The translations under genes and the position numbers were made by a program. Below, piece by piece: positions 6,975 to 15,472 of a DNA stretch of 32,816 bases (positions within the stretch are counted from its first letter, which is position 1; every line of letters begins with the position of its first letter). The notes under the pieces are model-generated. The model made no database searches and was not told where the DNA came from. It saw only the letters and a program-made list of their open reading frames with translations. The stretch spans positions 1 through 32,816 of the forward strand of contig PHEC01000016.1 in the NCBI GenBank assembly GCA_002841115.1, written 5' to 3'. The DNA is from Alphaproteobacteria bacterium HGW-Alphaproteobacteria-6 (lineage in GTDB: Bacteria > Pseudomonadota > Alphaproteobacteria > Rhodobacterales > Rhodobacteraceae).

Positions 6975-7937
6975 ATGGCAAAAGTTGCTCCAATGGATCT
7001 GGTTGCCGGCGTTCTGAAGGGCGAGACGGTTCCCATCGCGCGGCTGCTCTCCTGTGCCGAGGCCGCCGATGATGCGAGCCGCCCGGCGCTGGCGCGCATC
7101 TTCGAGCATACCGGCAAGGCCCATGTCGTCGGCATTACCGGGGTTCCCGGCAGCGGCAAGTCGACCCTGACCGCGGTTCTCGCCGAGGAGTTTGCCAACA
7201 GCGGGCGCAAGGTCGGGATCATCGCGGTCGATCCGTCAAGCCCGTTTTCCGGCGGCTCGATCCTGGGCGACCGGATCCGGATGGCCGATATCGCCATGAA
7301 CCCGAATGTCTTCATCCGCTCGATGGCGACACGGGGCGCGATGGGCGGGCTGTCGCGCGGCTGTCTCGACGCGGTCGATATCCTGGACGCCGCCGGTTTC
7401 GACCTCATCCTGATCGAGACGGTCGGCGTCGGCCAGGACGAGATCGAGATCGTGCAGGCCGCGCATACCGTGATCGTGGCGTCCGCGCCCGGTCTCGGCG
7501 ACGAGATTCAGGCGATCAAGGCCGGTGTTCTGGAAATCGCCGACATCCACATCGTGACCAAATGCGACCGATCCGACTCCAATCAGACCATCCGCGAGCT
7601 CAAGGGCATGCTCAAGATGGGCGATCTCACCAAGTTCATCGAGGGCTGGGAGCCCAAGGTGATCGGCACAAGCTCGTTGCGCCGCGAAGGCATCGCCGAG
7701 CTTGCCGCCGCGATCGACGGGCATCGCAGCTATCTCGAGACCTCGGGCGAGATCGTTGCGCGGCGCCGCAAGATTTCCGAGACGCGGATGCTCAAGATCG
7801 CGGAATCGCTCATTCGGAAACGGTTCTACGAGGAACGCCTTGGCTCCATCTCCGAACTTTGCGGCCAGATGGAACGCAAGATGATCGCCCCGGATGCCGC
7901 CGCACGCCAGCTGCTGGCCAGAATTAACGGAGAGTGA
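6975..7937 (+). CDS. meaB: MeaB/ArgK-type G-protein chaperone of B12 mutase
   Basis: A 320-residue GTPase that gates loading and protects adenosylcobalamin in acyl-CoA mutases. It has P-loop GVPGSGKST (about 57-65), the DPSSPFSGGSILGDRIRM region (about 87-104), ETVGVGQDE (149-157) as the G3 motif and TKCD (196-199) as the guanine-specificity motif ((N/T)KxD). The C-terminal helical dimerisation arm is present. The ATG at 6975 is preceded by a short gap after the ligase stop. It sits immediately upstream of the mutase large subunit, so it is a dedicated chaperone and not a general one. Confidence 0.93.
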   Translation: MAKVAPMDLVAGVLKGETVPIARLLSCAEAADDASRPALARIFEHTGKAHVVGITGVPGSGKSTLTAVLAEEFANSGRKVGIIAVDPSSPFSGGSILGDRIRMADIAMNPNVFIRSMATRGAMGGLSRGCLDAVDILDAAGFDLILIETVGVGQDEIEIVQAAHTVIVASAPGLGDEIQAIKAGVLEIADIHIVTKCDRSDSNQTIRELKGMLKMGDLTKFIEGWEPKVIGTSSLRREGIAELAAAIDGHRSYLETSGEIVARRRKISETRMLKIAESLIRKRFYEERLGSISELCGQMERKMIAPDAAARQLLARINGE

Positions 7938-7941
7938 CTCA

Positions 7942-9642
7942 ATGACGAAGCATGACATCTTTCAGCCAACCACGCTGAAGAAGCTCGAAAAGCAGTTCGC
8001 CGACTGGGAAGCCAATGAACTGGCCGAGTCGCTTGAACGCCGCGGTGAAAGCAAGGACGAGTTCCGGACCGAGGCAGGCATCGCGATCAAGCGCGTCTAT
8101 ACCCCGCTCGACATCGCGGACATTCCGCCCGAGGACATCGGGCTTCCGGGGCAATACCCCTTTACCCGTGGTCCCTATCCGACCATGTATCGCGCGCGTC
8201 CCTGGACGATCCGGCAGGTGTCCGGCTACGGCAATGCCGAGGACACCAACGCGCGCTACAAATATCTGATTGCGGCGGGCCAGACCGGCATTTCAACGGA
8301 TTTCGACATGCCGACGCTGATGGGCTACGATTCCGATCACCCGATGGCCTTCGGCGAGGTTGGCCGCGAGGGCGTGGCGATCGACACGCTCGACGACATG
8401 GAGGCATTGTTCGACGGCATCGACCTGAACGTCATCTCGGCCTCGCTGACGATCAATCCCACCGCGTTCATCATCTATGCGATGTGGGTGTCTGCGGCCA
8501 AGAAGCGCGGCTACGACCCGCAGCGCCTGATGGGCACGATCCAGGCCGACATCCTCAAGGAATATGTCGCGCAGAAGGAATGGATCTTTCCGGTGCGCCC
8601 CTCGGTCCGGCTGGTGCGCGACACCATTCTTTACAGCGCCGAGCACACCAAGCGGTTCAACCCGATCAGCATCTCCGGCTACCATATCTCCGAGGTCGGC
8701 GGCAACGCGGTCCACGAGGTGGCATTCACCATCGCCTTCGCGATCTCCTACATCGAGGAATGCCAGAAACTCGGCATGTCGGTGGATGAATTCGCGCCGC
8801 GCCTTTCGTTCTTCTACGTCTGCCAGGCGGATTTCTTCGAGGAGATCGCGAAATTCCGGGCCGCGCGCCGGGTCTATGCAAAGGTGATCAAGGAGCGCTT
8901 CGGCGCGGAACTGGCCGAGTCGATGCGCATGCGCATGCATGTCCAGACGGCGGCGATGACCCTGACCAAGCCGCAATACCGGATCAACCTGATGCGCACC
9001 GCGGTTCAGGCGCTGGCCGCCGTGCTTGGTGGTGCGCAGAGCATGCACACCAATGGTTTCGACGAAGCCTTCACGATTCCCACCGCGGAGGCGATGAAGC
9101 TTGCGATCCGCACCCAGCAGATCCTTGCCGAAGAGACCAATGTCACGTCGATTGTCGATCCGCTCGGCGGTTCCTATGCGGTAGAGGCGCTGACTTCGGA
9201 GTTCGAGGCCAAGGTCTTCGAGATGCTGAACCAGATCGACGATCTGGGCGGCGCGATCAAGGCGGTCGAAGCCGGGTGGATGCAGCGCATCTGCGCCGAC
9301 ACGGCCTATGAATACGAACTTCGCAAGGCGCGCGGCGAACGCACCGTGATCGGCGTCAACAAATACGTCGAAGAGGACGAGGAACCGGCCGACTTTGCGC
9401 CCCATCCCTATGACGAGGGCACGCTCGAACGCCAGCTGGCGCGACTGAACCGCGTCCGCGCCGAGCGGGACACGGCCAGTGTGCAAGCGATCCTGGAGCG
9501 GATGAAGGTCATCGCGACCGACGAAAAACAGAACCTTCTGCCGGTGACGATGGAGGCGGTGGAAGCCAAGGCAACACTTGGGGAAATCTGCGATGCGCTG
9601 CGCTCTGTCTGGGGTGTCTACCGCGAAGAACCGATCTTCTGA
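7942..9642 (+). CDS. hcmA: Large subunit of a 2-hydroxyisobutyryl-CoA mutase-like acyl-CoA mutase
   Basis: A 566-residue TIM-barrel subunit without a B12 domain, as in HcmA/IcmA. The substrate-facing region is TMYRARPWTIRQVSGYG (about 81-97) followed by GISTDFDMPTLMGYDSDHP (about 116-134). In characterised HcmA, Ile90 and Asp117 define specificity. Here the equivalent positions, kept 27 residues apart, are Val93 and Asp120. Methylmalonyl- and isobutyryl-CoA mutases have Tyr or Phe at the first site and no Asp at the second. The Asp argues for a hydroxylated acyl-CoA, and the smaller Val for a different or larger side chain. Other conserved stretches are ISGYHISEVGGNAVHE and LGGAQSMHTNGFDEA. 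The start is four bases after the chaperone stop. Confidence 0.93.
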   Translation: MTKHDIFQPTTLKKLEKQFADWEANELAESLERRGESKDEFRTEAGIAIKRVYTPLDIADIPPEDIGLPGQYPFTRGPYPTMYRARPWTIRQVSGYGNAEDTNARYKYLIAAGQTGISTDFDMPTLMGYDSDHPMAFGEVGREGVAIDTLDDMEALFDGIDLNVISASLTINPTAFIIYAMWVSAAKKRGYDPQRLMGTIQADILKEYVAQKEWIFPVRPSVRLVRDTILYSAEHTKRFNPISISGYHISEVGGNAVHEVAFTIAFAISYIEECQKLGMSVDEFAPRLSFFYVCQADFFEEIAKFRAARRVYAKVIKERFGAELAESMRMRMHVQTAAMTLTKPQYRINLMRTAVQALAAVLGGAQSMHTNGFDEAFTIPTAEAMKLAIRTQQILAEETNVTSIVDPLGGSYAVEALTSEFEAKVFEMLNQIDDLGGAIKAVEAGWMQRICADTAYEYELRKARGERTVIGVNKYVEEDEEPADFAPHPYDEGTLERQLARLNRVRAERDTASVQAILERMKVIATDEKQNLLPVTMEAVEAKATLGEICDALRSVWGVYREEPIF

Positions 9643-9672
9643 TCACCATCTCAGCAGGGAAAGAAAGACCGA

Positions 9673-10431
9673 ATGGCGGATAACATACTCATCGAAAGTC
9701 TCGACGGCGGCATCCGGCGCGTCACTTTCAACCGTCCGCATTGCCTGAATGCGGTCAATCTGGCGCTGATGGACGATCTGATGACGGTGATCGCCGACCT
9801 TCAGAAGGACGACGACGCGCGCGTCGTCATCCTGCGCGGAGCGGGGAGAGCGTTCAGCACCGGTGACGACCTGAAGGATTTCGAGAACCAGATCGAGACC
9901 GAGGCGCAGATACGCCGCTTCATCGGCCAGTATCAGATCGTCAGCAAGGCCATCGTCGACTCGCCGAAGATCTTCATTGCCGAAGTGCATGGCTGGGCGG
10001 TCGGCGGGGCGCTGGAATGGGTGATCAACTGTGATTTCAGCGTGTTCTCAAGCGAAACGCGCTGCTTCTTTCCGGAAGTCACGTTCGGGCTTTTCGTCAC
10101 CGGCGGGATCGCTTCGCTGCTGACCAAGCAACTCGGGCCGCAGCGCACCAAGGAGTTGATCCTTTTCGGCGAAAAGTTCGACGCGCAGCGCGCGCTTGAA
10201 CTCGGAATCGCCGGCCGTGTGGTCGCGCCCGAGACCCTGGAGGAAACGACACTCGACATGGCGCGGCGCATCTGCGAGCGGCCGCGCAAGGCGGTGATCG
10301 ACCTCAAGCGCGTGATCAACGCGGGCTATCACCTTGATGTTGCAGCGGCGATGGAACTGGAAACCGAGGCCGCCGTGCGCGGATTCCTCGACCCGGATAC
10401 TGCCGCACGCGTGGGCAAGGCCGCCGGCTGA
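9673..10431 (+). CDS. Enoyl-CoA hydratase/isomerase family protein
   Basis: A 252-residue crotonase-fold protein. The oxyanion-hole segment AFSTGDDLKDF is near 60-70, and HGWAVGGALEW (106-116) provides the second backbone amide and Glu115. PEVTFGL supplies Glu135. Both glutamates used by true hydratases are therefore present, so hydration or dehydration of a CoA thioester is possible, though isomerase or hydrolase members share the fold. An AGGGAAAG ribosome site precedes the ATG. The position after the mutase suits processing of its product or a branched enoyl-CoA feeding it. Confidence 0.9.
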   Translation: MADNILIESLDGGIRRVTFNRPHCLNAVNLALMDDLMTVIADLQKDDDARVVILRGAGRAFSTGDDLKDFENQIETEAQIRRFIGQYQIVSKAIVDSPKIFIAEVHGWAVGGALEWVINCDFSVFSSETRCFFPEVTFGLFVTGGIASLLTKQLGPQRTKELILFGEKFDAQRALELGIAGRVVAPETLEETTLDMARRICERPRKAVIDLKRVINAGYHLDVAAAMELETEAAVRGFLDPDTAARVGKAAG

Positions 10432-10488
10432 GCCCGCCTGGAGATGAGATGACGGAAATGGCTCGACGCCGATTTGGGGGATGAGGAC

Positions 10489-11250
10489 ATGAGGTTCACG
10501 GATACTGTCACGGTGATCACCGGCGCTGGCGCCGGCATGGGGCGGGCGGCGGCGCTAAGGCTTGCGGCCGAAGGCGGCAAGGTCATGTGTCTCGACCTGT
10601 CCGCCAAGACCGCCGCGGAAACGGCCGATCTGGTGCGCGCTGCCGGCGGCGTCGCGGAATCGATCGCTTGCGACGTGCGCGACCGCGCCGCCATCGTAGC
10701 GGCCCGCGACCACGCGATCAAAAGCTTCGGCGCCGTCCACAACCTGGTCAACAGCGCCGGTGCGCTGACCATGCAGGGCCTCGCCGATACCGATGATGCC
10801 GGCTGGAACCTGGTGATGGACGTCAACGTCAAGGGCGTCTTCCTGATGCTGCAGGTGTTTGTTCCCGAAATCGAGCGTGCGGGCGGCGGCTCCATCGTCA
10901 ACATCACCTCGATCGAGGCCGAGGTCGTGGTGGCGAGCGGCGAAAACACGCAGCCGCATTACGCTTGTTCCAAAGGTGCCGTGAAGACGATGACGCGCAC
11001 ACTCGCCCATGATCTCGGGCGCAAGAACATCCGCATCAATGCGATCGCACCGGGCCTGATCGCCACCGGTTTCGGCGGGTCCAATCCCGGTTCCGAGCGT
11101 TACCAGCAGTATGTCCACCAGCACAGCGCGCTCAGGCGGGCGGGTCAGGCCGAAGAAATTGCCGGCGCGATCGCCTTCCTGTTGTCGAAAGACGCAAGCT
11201 ACATCACCGGCGCACAACTGCCCGTGGATGGCGGCTGGCTGATCTATTGA
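10489..11250 (+). CDS. Short-chain dehydrogenase/reductase, likely hydroxyacyl-CoA dehydrogenase
   Basis: A 253-residue classical SDR. The nucleotide motif TGAGAGMG follows the first strand, CDVRD (Asp after beta-4) and NSAG are present, and the catalytic set is Ser in NITS, Tyr and Lys in YACSK. An acidic residue at the end of beta-2 (CLDLS) predicts NAD rather than NADP. The ATG at 10489 lies behind GGATGAGG, and the longer TTG start at 10474 is rejected. In this operon it would oxidise the 3-hydroxyacyl-CoA produced by the mutase, as an SDR does in the 2-hydroxyisobutyrate route, or a P450-derived alcohol. Confidence 0.9.
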   Translation: MRFTDTVTVITGAGAGMGRAAALRLAAEGGKVMCLDLSAKTAAETADLVRAAGGVAESIACDVRDRAAIVAARDHAIKSFGAVHNLVNSAGALTMQGLADTDDAGWNLVMDVNVKGVFLMLQVFVPEIERAGGGSIVNITSIEAEVVVASGENTQPHYACSKGAVKTMTRTLAHDLGRKNIRINAIAPGLIATGFGGSNPGSERYQQYVHQHSALRRAGQAEEIAGAIAFLLSKDASYITGAQLPVDGGWLIY

Positions 11251-11370
11251 TGCGCGTTGCGCGGGCCGCAGATTGCCGCAGGCAAAGCCGGATCCGGCAC
11301 CCTTCGGGGGCGGGGGGCGACAAGACGGCCGGCGTGGCGATCCCGCGCGGTCCGGATGAGGGAGGGCAAC

Positions 11371-12348
11371 ATGGCAGAAGACATCTTTGACGTGGTGATC
11401 GTCGGAGCCGGCCCGGTCGGACTTTATGCCGCCTACTATGCCGGATACCGATCGCTGAAGGTGGCGGTCATCGACGCCCTGCCGCAGATCGGCGGCCAGG
11501 TCTCGGCCATGTATCCCGAAAAGGAGATCCGCGACATCGCCGGTTTTCCCACGATCCTCGGCAAGGACCTGATCCATAACCTGCACGAGCAGGCCGGCCG
11601 CTATCCATTTGAACTCGTGCTGGGGGAAACCGTCAATGCGGTCAGGACGGTTTCGGACGATCGGCTTGTGCTGGCGACCGAGACCGGGCGCCAGATCGAG
11701 ACGCGGTCACTTCTGATCGCCGCGGGGCTGGGCCGGTTCACGCCCAAGTCGTTGCCGAGCCTTCAGCCGCCCTATCCCGACGGGGTCATGCATTTCGTCC
11801 CCGACGTGTCGGAGCTTGACGGACGGCGCGTGGTGATCGTCGGCGGCGGCGACAGCGCCGTCGACTGGGCCCTGGCGGCCCTGCCGCGCGCCAGATCGGT
11901 GACGGTGATCCATCGGCGCGCGCGGTTCCGCGCCCATGAGGCCAGCGTCGAGGAAATCCGTGCCGGCGGGGCACGCATCATCGCGCCCGGCGAGATAGGC
12001 CAATTGCGCGGCATGTCCACCATCGAGGGGGTCGTGGTCCGGCAGCCCGGTGCCGAGGCCGAGGAGATCGCCTGTGACAGGCTGATCATGGCGCTTGGCT
12101 TCACCTCCGATCTTGGCGCCTTCGCGGAATGGGGGCTGGCATCGGCAGGCATCCACTTCACGGTCGGTGCGGACATGCAGACCTCGCGCAAGCGGATTTT
12201 CGCGATCGGCGACGTCAGCGAGTATCCCGGCAAGGTGCGGCTCATTGCGGTCGGGTTTGGCGAGGCCGCCATCGCCGTCAATCACATCGCCGCAACGCTC
12301 AACCCCGATCAGCAAATCTTCCCCGGCCACAGCACACACGCAGAGTAA
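11371..12348 (+). CDS. Ferredoxin-NADP reductase, thioredoxin-reductase-like type
   Basis: A 325-residue flavoprotein with FAD motif VVIVGAGPVGLYAAYYAG at the N-terminus, NADPH motif VVIVGGGDSAVDWA in the middle and the FAD-closing IFAIGDVSEYPGK near the C-terminus. The CxxC redox pair of thioredoxin reductase is missing, which places it with the YumC-type ferredoxin-NADP reductases. The start ATG at 11371 follows GGGAGG; about 120 bases separate it from the SDR stop. Directly followed by a 7Fe ferredoxin, so the two make one electron-transfer pair, probably feeding the P450. Confidence 0.9.
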   Translation: MAEDIFDVVIVGAGPVGLYAAYYAGYRSLKVAVIDALPQIGGQVSAMYPEKEIRDIAGFPTILGKDLIHNLHEQAGRYPFELVLGETVNAVRTVSDDRLVLATETGRQIETRSLLIAAGLGRFTPKSLPSLQPPYPDGVMHFVPDVSELDGRRVVIVGGGDSAVDWALAALPRARSVTVIHRRARFRAHEASVEEIRAGGARIIAPGEIGQLRGMSTIEGVVVRQPGAEAEEIACDRLIMALGFTSDLGAFAEWGLASAGIHFTVGADMQTSRKRIFAIGDVSEYPGKVRLIAVGFGEAAIAVNHIAATLNPDQQIFPGHSTHAE

Positions 12349-12353
12349 GACCA

Positions 12354-12701
12354 ATGCCCTATGTCATTTCAGATCCATGCATCGCCAGCCGCGACCAGGC
12401 CTGTGTCGATGTATGCCCGGTGGACTGCATCTACGAAGGATCAAAACGGTTCTGGATTCACCCGACCGAATGCATCGATTGCGGCGCCTGCGAAGCCGTC
12501 TGTCCGGTCAGTGCGATCTACTACGTCGATATGGATCACCCGACCGATGACCTGACCGAAGCGCATGAATTCTTTGACACGGTGCTGCCCGGGCGCGAGG
12601 CGCCGCTGGCCTCGCCGCGCGGTGCCGCGAAGGTTGGTCCGCTGGAAACCGATCTGCCGCGCCTGCTGGCGGAAAACACCGCTGCCGCGAAAGAGGAATA
12701 G
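12354..12701 (+). CDS. fdxA: 7Fe-8S ferredoxin (FdxA type)
   Basis: A 115-residue ferredoxin. Cys9, Cys17 and Cys50 match the [3Fe-4S] ligands and Cys21, Cys40, Cys43 and Cys46 the [4Fe-4S] ligands of the Azotobacter FdI pattern, with a one-residue offset; an extra Cys25 also matches. The C-terminal extension contains an acidic helix and a low-complexity Ala/Pro tail. It starts five bases after the reductase stop, so the pair is translated together. Expected role: single-electron carrier between the reductase and the P450 or another oxidase. Confidence 0.93.
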   Translation: MPYVISDPCIASRDQACVDVCPVDCIYEGSKRFWIHPTECIDCGACEAVCPVSAIYYVDMDHPTDDLTEAHEFFDTVLPGREAPLASPRGAAKVGPLETDLPRLLAENTAAAKEE

Positions 12702-12758
12702 CACGACCGGGGAAACGCGCAGTTTGCTTGGCTCTGATCAACGCAAGGGAGGATGAGA

Positions 12759-13931
12759 ATGACAAGTATCAAGGACATCGAGCGCACCATGGATTTCCAT
12801 GGCGAGGCGCTGGACAACATCTTCGAGACCTATCGGCTGATGCGGGAAAACTGCCCGGTCGGCAGAAGCGAGAAATACGGTGGCTTCTGGTTCCTGAGCA
12901 AGAGTGACGATATCTTCAAGGTCGAGCAGGATGCCGAAACCTATTCGGTCAAGCCGACCATGCTGGTGCCGCCGGTGGCCGATTTTCCGATGATCCCGAT
13001 CGATACGGACCTGCCGGAATTGATGGACTACCGGCGCATCCTGCTGCCGCTCTTCACGCCGCAGGCCCTTGCGAAGATGGAAAAGCCGGTGCGCGACATC
13101 TCCCAGGACCTGGCGAGGAAATTCGTCGAATCCGGATCGACCGACGCCACCGCCGGGTTCGCCCGGGCACTTCCGACGATCTTCTTCAGCCGCCTCGCCG
13201 GCTTTCCCGAAAAGGACTGGCCGAAATTCGATGCCTGGGTCGATGACATCCTTTACGAGCGCACCGTGGATCCGGAGCGGGCCAGGAAGGCACAGGATGC
13301 CGTCATCGCCTATTTCGATGACCTGATCGAAAAGTATCGTGGCCGGACCATCGACGAGGCCGATACCGGCACGATCATGGACTTCCTTCTCGAAGCCAGG
13401 ATCAAGGGCGAGCCGCTGAGCCGCAAGGAACTGCTGTCCTATTGCTACCTGATGTTTCTTGGCGGGCTGGACACCACGGCATGGGCCATTCGCGCAAGCC
13501 TGTGGCACCTGGCGCAGGACCTCGACGCGCAGCGCAAGCTTCGCGAAAACCCCGAACTGATCCCGATGGCAGCCGAAGAGTTCCTTCGCACCCTGTCGCC
13601 GGTGCAGGCGATGGGGCGCACCTGCAAGAAGGACACCGTCATCCGCGGACAGGAAATCAAGGCTGGCGACCGGGTAGTGCTGCTGTTCGGCGCGGGCAAC
13701 CGCGATCCGGAAATCTACGACGAGCCCGAGAAGATCAAGATCGACCGCGAAGACAATCGTCATCTGGCCTTCGGCGCCGGGCATCACCGCTGCCTCGGTT
13801 CCAATCTCGGGCGGCGCGAACTGGTCATCGGGCTTGAGGAATTCCTGAAGGTCGTGCCCGAGTTCACCCTCGGGGACCCGTCGGAGAAATGGTATGGTGT
13901 CGGTCGTCTGACCCTCAACTTCAAGTCGTGA
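12759..13931 (+). CDS. Cytochrome P450 monooxygenase
   Basis: A 390-residue soluble bacterial P450 that inserts one oxygen atom using electrons from a ferredoxin. The I-helix shows GGLDTT (acid plus Thr for oxygen activation), the K-helix EEFLR, and the haem loop FGAGHHRCLG with Cys345 as the iron ligand. The ATG at 12759, six bases after AAGGGAGG, is better placed than the ATG at 12753, which directly abuts that site. It is surrounded by two ferredoxins and two reductases. A tertiary methyl, tert-butyl or ether substrate would fit a pathway ending in a tertiary-hydroxyacyl-CoA mutase, but the CYP family and substrate cannot be assigned by eye. Confidence 0.95.
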   Translation: MTSIKDIERTMDFHGEALDNIFETYRLMRENCPVGRSEKYGGFWFLSKSDDIFKVEQDAETYSVKPTMLVPPVADFPMIPIDTDLPELMDYRRILLPLFTPQALAKMEKPVRDISQDLARKFVESGSTDATAGFARALPTIFFSRLAGFPEKDWPKFDAWVDDILYERTVDPERARKAQDAVIAYFDDLIEKYRGRTIDEADTGTIMDFLLEARIKGEPLSRKELLSYCYLMFLGGLDTTAWAIRASLWHLAQDLDAQRKLRENPELIPMAAEEFLRTLSPVQAMGRTCKKDTVIRGQEIKAGDRVVLLFGAGNRDPEIYDEPEKIKIDREDNRHLAFGAGHHRCLGSNLGRRELVIGLEEFLKVVPEFTLGDPSEKWYGVGRLTLNFKS

Positions 13932-13944
13932 GGGAGAAGGCAAG

Positions 13945-14145
13945 TTGAAAGTCCTGCTTGATTCCCATCGCTGCCAGGGTCACGCCAGATGCGCGGCCTT
14001 TGCCCCCGAAACCTTCGTTTTCGACGATGACGGCTTCTCACGCGTGCGCGAAGGCATGGAAGACGTCAAACCCGAGAACCAGGCCGGGGTCAGGAAGGCC
14101 TGCGCCAACTGTCCCGAACTCGCCATTTCCATCGTCGAAGACTGA
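13945..14145 (+). CDS. [3Fe-4S] ferredoxin of P450 systems
   Basis: A 66-residue ferredoxin with the pattern Cys10-x2-His13-x2-Cys16 and a distal Cys56-Pro. Replacement of the second Cys of the usual motif by His is the mark of the P450-associated ferredoxins of Rhodopseudomonas (HaPux type) and many actinobacteria. The start is a TTG at 13945 behind AGGGAGAAGG. It is located just after the P450 and just before an FAD reductase, so it is most likely the direct donor to the P450. Confidence 0.92.
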   Translation: MKVLLDSHRCQGHARCAAFAPETFVFDDDGFSRVREGMEDVKPENQAGVRKACANCPELAISIVED

Positions 14146-14162
14146 CCTTGGACCGGGAAGTG

Positions 14163-15362
14163 ATGACAAAGAACAGCGCCGAGGACCGGCACGGCATTCG
14201 CAGTGTCGCGATCATCGGCGCTTCCCTTGCCGGAGGCGCGTGCGTGGCGCGCCTCCGTGCTCTTGGCTACGATGGGCAGATCACCGTGATCGACCCGGAC
14301 CCGCTGGCGCCCTATGATCGGCCGCCACTGTCCAAGGGGGTTCTGACCAGAGCAGCCCCCATCGAGACGCCGCGCTGGTGGTGCGACGACTGCACGCTCT
14401 TGCGCGGACGGGCGGTCGCACTCGATCCTTGGGCGCGCCGCATCGGGATCCGCGAACCCGACGGCCAAAGCCGGTTTGTGTCTGCCGACGCCATCGTGAT
14501 TGCCACCGGGGCCAGACCGCGCAGGTTGCCGACAGAGCCTGCGGGCGTCCTGGCGCTGCGCAGCGCGGCAGATGCGAAGGCCCTGTGCGATGCGCTCGAT
14601 CGCGGGGCGAAAAGCGCCACCATCATCGGGGCCGGGGTTCTTGGCTGCGAGATTGCCTCTTCCTTGCGGGCACGCGGTGTCGAGGTTGCCATGGCAGATC
14701 TGGCACCGCTGCCGCTCGTTCGTATCTTCGGTGCCGAAATCGGCAAGATGGCGGTCGGCTGGATGACAGAGGCCGGCGTCGCCCTGCACCTCGGCGTGGG
14801 GATCGCCGCAATCCGCGCCGGGTCCGCCGGATTTTCGGTGGACCTCGCCAGTGGCACGCAACTGCAAAGCGATCTGGTGATCAGTGCCATCGGCGCGGAA
14901 CCCGAAACCGAGTGGCTGAACGGCAGCGGGATCGGGATCGCCAATGGCGTGCTTTGCGACGGGTCCGGGGCGGTGCTTGATCGCGACGGGGCGATCTTGC
15001 CGAATGTCTTTGCCGCCGGGGATGTCGCGGCCTTGCGCGACCAGAATGGCAGCCACCGGCGCCACGAGGCCTGGACCGCCGCCCGACAGCAGGGCACCGA
15101 GGTCGCGGAGCGGATCCTGAATGGATCGCAGGCATCTGCGCCCGATGCAGAAGACTATTTCTGGACCGACCAGTTCAGCCGCAAGATTCAGGTCCTCGGA
15201 AGCGTGCCTGCCAATGGCACGCTGAACTGCGTCAGAACGACTGCCCGGCGGCACGGTGCCCTGTTCGAGGTTCGCGACGGCGAAAGGCATGCTGGCTGGA
15301 TCGCCATGAACTGCCCGGAACTTCTTGCGCAGGTTCAGGCCGGATTGCTTGCGGCAGAATGA
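14163..15362 (+). CDS. FAD-dependent ferredoxin/rubredoxin reductase of the P450 system
   Basis: A pyridine-nucleotide-disulfide-oxidoreductase-fold enzyme of 399 residues like putidaredoxin reductase. The FAD motif is AIIGASLAGGACVARL, the NAD motif IIGAGVLGCEIASSL, and the second FAD motif VFAAGDVAAL; the stretch PYDRPPLSKG is typical. I use the ATG at 14163; an in-frame GTG at 14160 and TTG at 14148 are alternatives. It is separated from the [3Fe-4S] ferredoxin stop by under 20 bases. This gives the operon a second complete NAD(P)H-to-P450 chain beside the FNR/7Fe ferredoxin pair. Confidence 0.9.
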   Translation: MTKNSAEDRHGIRSVAIIGASLAGGACVARLRALGYDGQITVIDPDPLAPYDRPPLSKGVLTRAAPIETPRWWCDDCTLLRGRAVALDPWARRIGIREPDGQSRFVSADAIVIATGARPRRLPTEPAGVLALRSAADAKALCDALDRGAKSATIIGAGVLGCEIASSLRARGVEVAMADLAPLPLVRIFGAEIGKMAVGWMTEAGVALHLGVGIAAIRAGSAGFSVDLASGTQLQSDLVISAIGAEPETEWLNGSGIGIANGVLCDGSGAVLDRDGAILPNVFAAGDVAALRDQNGSHRRHEAWTAARQQGTEVAERILNGSQASAPDAEDYFWTDQFSRKIQVLGSVPANGTLNCVRTTARRHGALFEVRDGERHAGWIAMNCPELLAQVQAGLLAAE

Positions 15363-15472
15363 TGAGCGGGTCGTCGACCGGTCCGCGGCATGATCGAACA
15401 GCGGGCGCCCGCCGGCAACCGGTCGCGCCGCAGCCAACGGGAATGTCAACATCGATAGCTCTGGGGTGATCC

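Noticed and set aside
5531-7408. 625-codon minus-strand frame across ligase and chaperone genes
   Set aside because: Antisense shadow. The plus-strand frames carry intact family motifs; the minus frame has none.
6975-7937. TKCD instead of NKxD as a defect in the chaperone GTPase
   Set aside because: (N/T)KxD is an accepted form of the G4 motif in several GTPases, so this is not evidence of loss of function.
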